Of a DNA stretch of 8,884 bases, positions 5,857 to 8,884 are shown one piece after another. The stretch covers positions 1 through 8,884 of the forward strand of contig DEQI01000267.1 of the NCBI GenBank assembly GCA_002360295.1, read 5' to 3'. The position numbers and the translations under genes are program-made. The stretch is from Planococcaceae bacterium UBA3370 (lineage in GTDB: Bacteria > Bacillota > Bacilli > Bacillales_A > Planococcaceae). The notes under the pieces were generated by a model. The model did no database searches and was not told where the DNA came from. It saw only the letters and a list, made by a program, of their open reading frames with translations. Numbering within the stretch: the stretch's first letter is position 1; every line of letters begins with the position of its first letter.

Positions 5857-5903
5857 CTAAGGATATTATTAGTTTAATATTTAATAAAAGGAGTGGTTTT
5901 TTC

Positions 5904-7112
5904 ATGACAACAGCCATAAATGGGCATGAGCTTATTGTACAATCGGTTGAAAAAGCAAAGGATCGATATATTGAAGTGAGTAAGGCTATTCATGCGAAGC
6001 CTGAAATCGGTAATGAAGAATTTTTCGCTAGTGAACAGCTAGTAAACTTATTGCGTGGAGCTCATTTTCGTGTCGACACAGCGGTTGCTGGTCATGAAAC
6101 ATCCTTTTACGCAGTGAAAGATAGCGGAAAGCCAGGACCGACTATTGCGTATTTAGCAGAATATGATGCGTTACCTGGTTTAGGGCATGCATGTGGACAT
6201 AATATTATTGGTGTGACAAGTGTTGCAGCAGCAATCGCTTTAGCAGAAACAATTGAACAAACTGGAGGGAAAGTCGTTGTACTAGGAACGCCAGCTGAAG
6301 AAGGTGGGCCTAATGGCAGTGCGAAGGGGAGTTTTGTTCGTCACGGTTACTTAAAAGAGGTTGATATTGCATTAATGCTGCATCCATCAGGTAAAACGGC
6401 TTTAACATCAGAATCGCTAGCTGTTGATCCGTTAGATTTTCATTTTTACGGTAAGGCAGCACATGCATCGGGCTCTCCGGAAAAAGGTATTAACGCATTA
6501 GATGCAGTCATTCAATTGTACAACGGGATCAATGCGTTACGTCAGCATGTTCCGTCGGATGTACGTATTCATGGCATCATTACACATGGTGGTGATGCAC
6601 CGAATATCGTACCAGACTACGCATCGGCTCGTTTCTATTTCCGTGCAAATACGTGGAAGAAAACAGAGGAAGTTGTAGAGCGTGTTCGTGCCATTGCAGA
6701 AGGTGCAGCTTTAATAACAGGAGCTACCGTTAAAATTGAACGCTTCCAAAATGAAGTGAAAGATTTAGTGATAAATCATGTTGTGGATCGTGTTCTTGGT
6801 GAAAAGCTAACTGCTGTAGGTGAGCAATTACATTCAAATAGAAGTGGTGGTCTTGGCTCTACAGATGCAGGAAATATTAGCTATGAAGTTCCAACTGCAC
6901 ACGGTTATATAAAAATTGGTCCAGATGATTTAGTCGCACATACAAATGAATTTAGAGAAGCAGCAAACTCAGATGTTGGCTATGCAGCGTTAGTAAAAGG
7001 TGCCATTGCACTAGCGCAAACTGGTTATGAGTTTATTCAATCCCCAGCATTAGTTATTGAGGCAAAAGCAGCATATGAAGCTGCCATTGCTTTAAAAGAA
7101 AGCCAAGTATAA
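5904..7112 (+). CDS. M20 family amidohydrolase, ACY1L2/AbgB-like
   Basis: A soluble 402-residue metal-dependent hydrolase of the M20 peptidase/aminoacylase family, which removes acyl groups from N-acyl amino acids or cleaves dipeptide-like amides. Catalytic landmarks: EYDALPG (86-92) with the metal-bridging aspartate, HACGHN (95-100), TPAEEGG (129-135) with the general-base and metal glutamates, LHPSG (159-163), and the dimerisation-domain GKAAHASGSPEKG (183-195) with H187. The HACGHN signature and GLG preceding it fit the ACY1L2 (PM20D2/AbgB-like) branch. I start at 5904 because AAAGGAG lies 10 bases upstream and the protein then begins MTTAINGH; an earlier in-frame ATG at 5769 has no ribosome site. 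It follows metNIQ on the same strand with a structured spacer but no terminator, and a strong terminator follows it. SAM control and a role in freeing methionine from conjugates are inferences. Confidence 0.9.
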   Translation: MTTAINGHELIVQSVEKAKDRYIEVSKAIHAKPEIGNEEFFASEQLVNLLRGAHFRVDTAVAGHETSFYAVKDSGKPGPTIAYLAEYDALPGLGHACGHNIIGVTSVAAAIALAETIEQTGGKVVVLGTPAEEGGPNGSAKGSFVRHGYLKEVDIALMLHPSGKTALTSESLAVDPLDFHFYGKAAHASGSPEKGINALDAVIQLYNGINALRQHVPSDVRIHGIITHGGDAPNIVPDYASARFYFRANTWKKTEEVVERVRAIAEGAALITGATVKIERFQNEVKDLVINHVVDRVLGEKLTAVGEQLHSNRSGGLGSTDAGNISYEVPTAHGYIKIGPDDLVAHTNEFREAANSDVGYAALVKGAIALAQTGYEFIQSPALVIEAKAAYEAAIALKESQV

Positions 7113-7118
7113 ACCGAT

Positions 7119-7163
7119 AAGCTATACTAGGAGAAAAAATCTTCTAGTGTGGCTTTTCTTTTT
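7119..7163 (+). terminator. Rho-independent terminator of the met operon
   Basis: AAGCTATACTAG at 7119-7130 pairs with CTAGTGTGGCTT at 7144-7155 through two G-U pairs. The helix continues inward with GAGA/TCTT to a 5-A loop (7135-7139), a total of 16 pairs. A T-rich tail, TTCTTTTT, runs to 7163. It starts 6 bases after the M20 stop codon and marks the end of the metNIQ-M20 transcription unit. Confidence 0.92.
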
Positions 7164-7365
7164 GGTGGAAAAATCACTTCATTCACGCTAAAGTTAACGG
7201 TAGAGGATTTCGAACGCATGTTTTAATTTTGAACCTTTCACAAAGAGAGAGTGAACTTTTATCGCAGATTAATGGGCAGTAAGACCCTCACTAATTGATG
7301 ATTCACTTGATGCAATGAGCGTAGAATTATAAGTTTCTGCTAATAAATAGAAGGAGTTGCACTGC
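7164..7365 (+). promoter_or_regulatory. Intergenic leader of polA with a weak candidate promoter
   Basis: This 202-base gap must hold the polA promoter unless transcription reads through. The best candidate is TTGATG (7307-7312) with TATAAG (7328-7333), but the 15-base spacer is short and I rate it low. Three copies of TTCAC (7182-7186, 7237-7241, 7302-7306) and one GTGAA (7251-7255) allow alternative short hairpins. GGG/CCC (7274-7276/7285-7287) and ATTA/TAAT (7268-7271/7292-7295) can nest inside the longer one. Such matches are easily met by chance in AT-rich DNA. The ribosome site AAGGAG (7351-7356) sits 9 bases before the polA ATG. Confidence 0.35.
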
Positions 7366-8884
7366 ATGACAAAAGAAAAATTATTATTATTAGATGGCAA
7401 TAGTTTAGCCTATCGTGCTTTTTTTGCGTTACCGTTATTAACAAATGATAGTGGTATTCATACAAACGCTGCGTACGGTTTTACGACTATGCTACAAAAA
7501 ATTTTAGAGGAAGAAAATCCAACACAAATGCTCGTTGCTTTTGATGCTGGTAAAACGACTTTTCGACATGAATCCTATGGTGAATATAAAGGTGGCCGTC
7601 AAAAAACGCCACCTGAATTATCAGAGCAATTCCCTTATATTCGTAAGCTAATCGATGCGTACAACATTAAACGCTATGAACTAGATATGTATGAAGCAGA
7701 CGATATTATCGGTACATTAGCGAAACAGGCTGCAGAGGACAATATAGAAGTAATTATCGTGTCGGGTGATAAAGACTTAACACAGCTTGCGACGGAAAAT
7801 GTCACAGTTTATATAACTCGTAAAGGGATTACGGATATTGAAAAGTATACGCCTGCCCACATTGAAGAAAAATACGGCTTAACACCAGCACAAATAATTG
7901 ATATGAAGGGCTTAATGGGGGATGCATCTGACAATATTCCAGGTGTTCCGGGTGTTGGAGAAAAGACTGCCATTAAGTTGTTAAAAGAGTACGGATCGGT
8001 TGAAGCTTTGTATGAAGCGATTGATGGGATGAAAGCATCTAAAATGAAGGAAAAGCTTGTAGCAAATGAGGATAGTGCTCATTTATCCAAAAAACTTGCA
8101 ACGATTTATACGGAAGCGCCGATTGAAGTAACGTTATCTGATTTAGCCTATAAAGGACCGAATGAAGAGGCACTCCTTTCAGTATGGCAGGAGCTTGGCT
8201 TTAAATCCCTTATTGAAAAAAGTAATTTGCAAGGAGCAGTTGAAGAACAAGAAGAGTTGAAGTTTAAGATTGTTGAGGACATTTCATCTGACTTATTAAA
8301 AGATACAATGGCCATTCATGTAGAGCTTGAAAATGAACATTATCATAGCTGCCAAATGCTTGGCTTAGCTATTACTGATGGCCAAGAAACGTCATTTATA
8401 CCGGCTGAACTAGTAAAAGATCATATATTATTAAAAAAATGGCTTGAGGATGAATCCAAGAAAAAATATATAGCCGATAGTAAAGCGACTCAAGCCATGT
8501 TAGCTCGACTAAATATAGATTTAAAAGGTGTAGCGTTTGATTTATTACTAGCCTCTTATATCGCGAATCCAGCGATTTCGGGAGACGATGTGGCGACATT
8601 AGCGAAAGAGTTTGGCTATACAAATGTTAATTCAAACGAGGCTATTTATGGAAAAGGATCAAAATGGGTAGTACCTGAACAACAAGTGCTTGCTGAACAT
8701 GTAAGCCGTAAAGCGGTTGCTATATGGAATTTGCAAACAATAGTAGAGGGCATGCTGAAAGAAAATGAACAGTATGATTTATATCATGATTTAGAACTAC
8801 CGCTTGCTAACATTTTAGGTAAAATGGAAATAGAAGGTATTCGTGTGGATGCTAATATACTAGAGGCAATGGGCGAAGAGCTTC
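7366..8884 (+). CDS. polA: DNA polymerase I, 5' part (cut by the window end)
   Basis: Pol I fills gaps in DNA repair and replaces Okazaki primers. About 506 codons are present and the frame is open at the edge. The N-terminal 5'-nuclease domain is intact: LLLLDGNSLAYRAFF (6-20) with D10, VAFDAGK with D60, YEADD (109-113), VSGDKDL (132-138), and the helix-hairpin-helix segment GLMGDASDNIPGVPGVGEKT (182-201). Residues about 300-470 correspond to the 3'-5' exonuclease domain, but its acidic metal ligands look lost. The first motif reads AIHVELENEHYH (316-327) instead of a DTET-like string, and the last reads AEHVSRKA (443-450), resembling the inactive domain known from Bacillus Pol I. The window stops just inside the polymerase domain (ELPLANILGKMEIEGIRVD near 477-495). 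The start has AAGGAG 9 bases upstream. Confidence 0.97.
   Translation, partial: MTKEKLLLLDGNSLAYRAFFALPLLTNDSGIHTNAAYGFTTMLQKILEEENPTQMLVAFDAGKTTFRHESYGEYKGGRQKTPPELSEQFPYIRKLIDAYNIKRYELDMYEADDIIGTLAKQAAEDNIEVIIVSGDKDLTQLATENVTVYITRKGITDIEKYTPAHIEEKYGLTPAQIIDMKGLMGDASDNIPGVPGVGEKTAIKLLKEYGSVEALYEAIDGMKASKMKEKLVANEDSAHLSKKLATIYTEAPIEVTLSDLAYKGPNEEALLSVWQELGFKSLIEKSNLQGAVEEQEELKFKIVEDISSDLLKDTMAIHVELENEHYHSCQMLGLAITDGQETSFIPAELVKDHILLKKWLEDESKKKYIADSKATQAMLARLNIDLKGVAFDLLLASYIANPAISGDDVATLAKEFGYTNVNSNEAIYGKGSKWVVPEQQVLAEHVSRKAVAIWNLQTIVEGMLKENEQYDLYHDLELPLANILGKMEIEGIRVDANILEAMGEEL

Noticed and set aside
5841..5869. Possible internal promoter: TTACCC and TATTAT with a 17-base spacer before the M20 gene.
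   Set aside because: The -35 matches only 3 of 6 bases and overlaps the hairpin arm; in AT-rich DNA such pairs are common. Worth remembering only if M20 expression proves independent of SAM.
5769..5903. N-terminal extension of the M20 hydrolase from ATG 5769 (45 residues), or a small separate gene.
   Set aside because: No ribosome binding site before 5769, the translated stretch does not look like an M20 start, and AAAGGAG precedes ATG 5904.
5765..5903. T-box, second S-box or other known riboswitch in the metQ-M20 spacer.
   Set aside because: No T-box GGUGG-type antiterminator motif, no S-box core strings, no TPP, c-di-GMP, preQ1 or fluoride core that I can recognise, and no terminator follows.
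8396..8623. Open frame of 75 codons on the - strand inside polA.
   Set aside because: Antisense shadow of a conserved core gene.
1..8884. CRISPR array, insertion sequence, defence or toxin-antitoxin system.
   Set aside because: No regularly spaced direct repeats, transposase, integrase, nuclease or small toxin gene pair is visible on either strand.

Overview
This AT-rich window looks like chromosome of a low-GC Gram-positive bacterium of the Bacillales. The evidence is strong AGGAGG-type ribosome binding sites, an S-box (SAM-I) riboswitch ahead of a metNIQ operon, a classical lipobox on MetQ, and a Bacillus-type DNA polymerase I with a degenerate 3'-5' exonuclease region. Protein style and the presence of HflK/HflC suggest a Lysinibacillus/Solibacillus-like member of the Planococcaceae. 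That placement is an inference; no search was run. All confident genes lie on the + strand. I see no tRNA, rRNA, CRISPR array, intact insertion sequence or phage gene.

Layout. (1) 1-193 is an intergenic flank ending in a candidate ECF-sigma (SigW-like) promoter. (2) 194-2175 holds hflK and hflC, translationally coupled through a one-base TAATG overlap and closed by a hairpin terminator. These are paired SPFH/band-7 membrane proteins expected to form a cage around the FtsH protease. (3) 2356-2787 is a single small membrane protein of unknown function with its own extended -10 promoter and no clear terminator. (4) 2855-7163 is a methionine transcription unit. It has a consensus TTGACA promoter, a complete SAM-I aptamer, an antiterminator/terminator pair, a short GC-richer patch that looks like an eroded intergenic repeat, then metN, metI, metQ and an M20 amidohydrolase of the ACY1L2 type, ending at a long hairpin terminator. 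(5) 7366-8884 is the 5' part of polA, cut by the window edge at the beginning of the polymerase domain.

How the genes fit together. When SAM is scarce, the riboswitch should let transcription pass into metNIQ, which imports methionine through the MetQ lipoprotein, the MetI permease and the MetN ATPase. The downstream M20 hydrolase is in the same direction with no terminator between, so it is probably under the same SAM control. The simplest reading is that it frees methionine or a related amino acid from an N-acylated or dipeptide-like form. The hflKC pair belongs to membrane-protein quality control and seems separately controlled by envelope stress.

Most of the window is ordinary core genome. 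The parts I would look at again are the structured 139-base metQ-M20 spacer, which also carries a near copy of the metI stop/RBS junction, the repeat relic in the metN leader, the SigW-like promoter, and the long basic tail on HflC rather than HflK. I found no clear evidence of a wholly new system.
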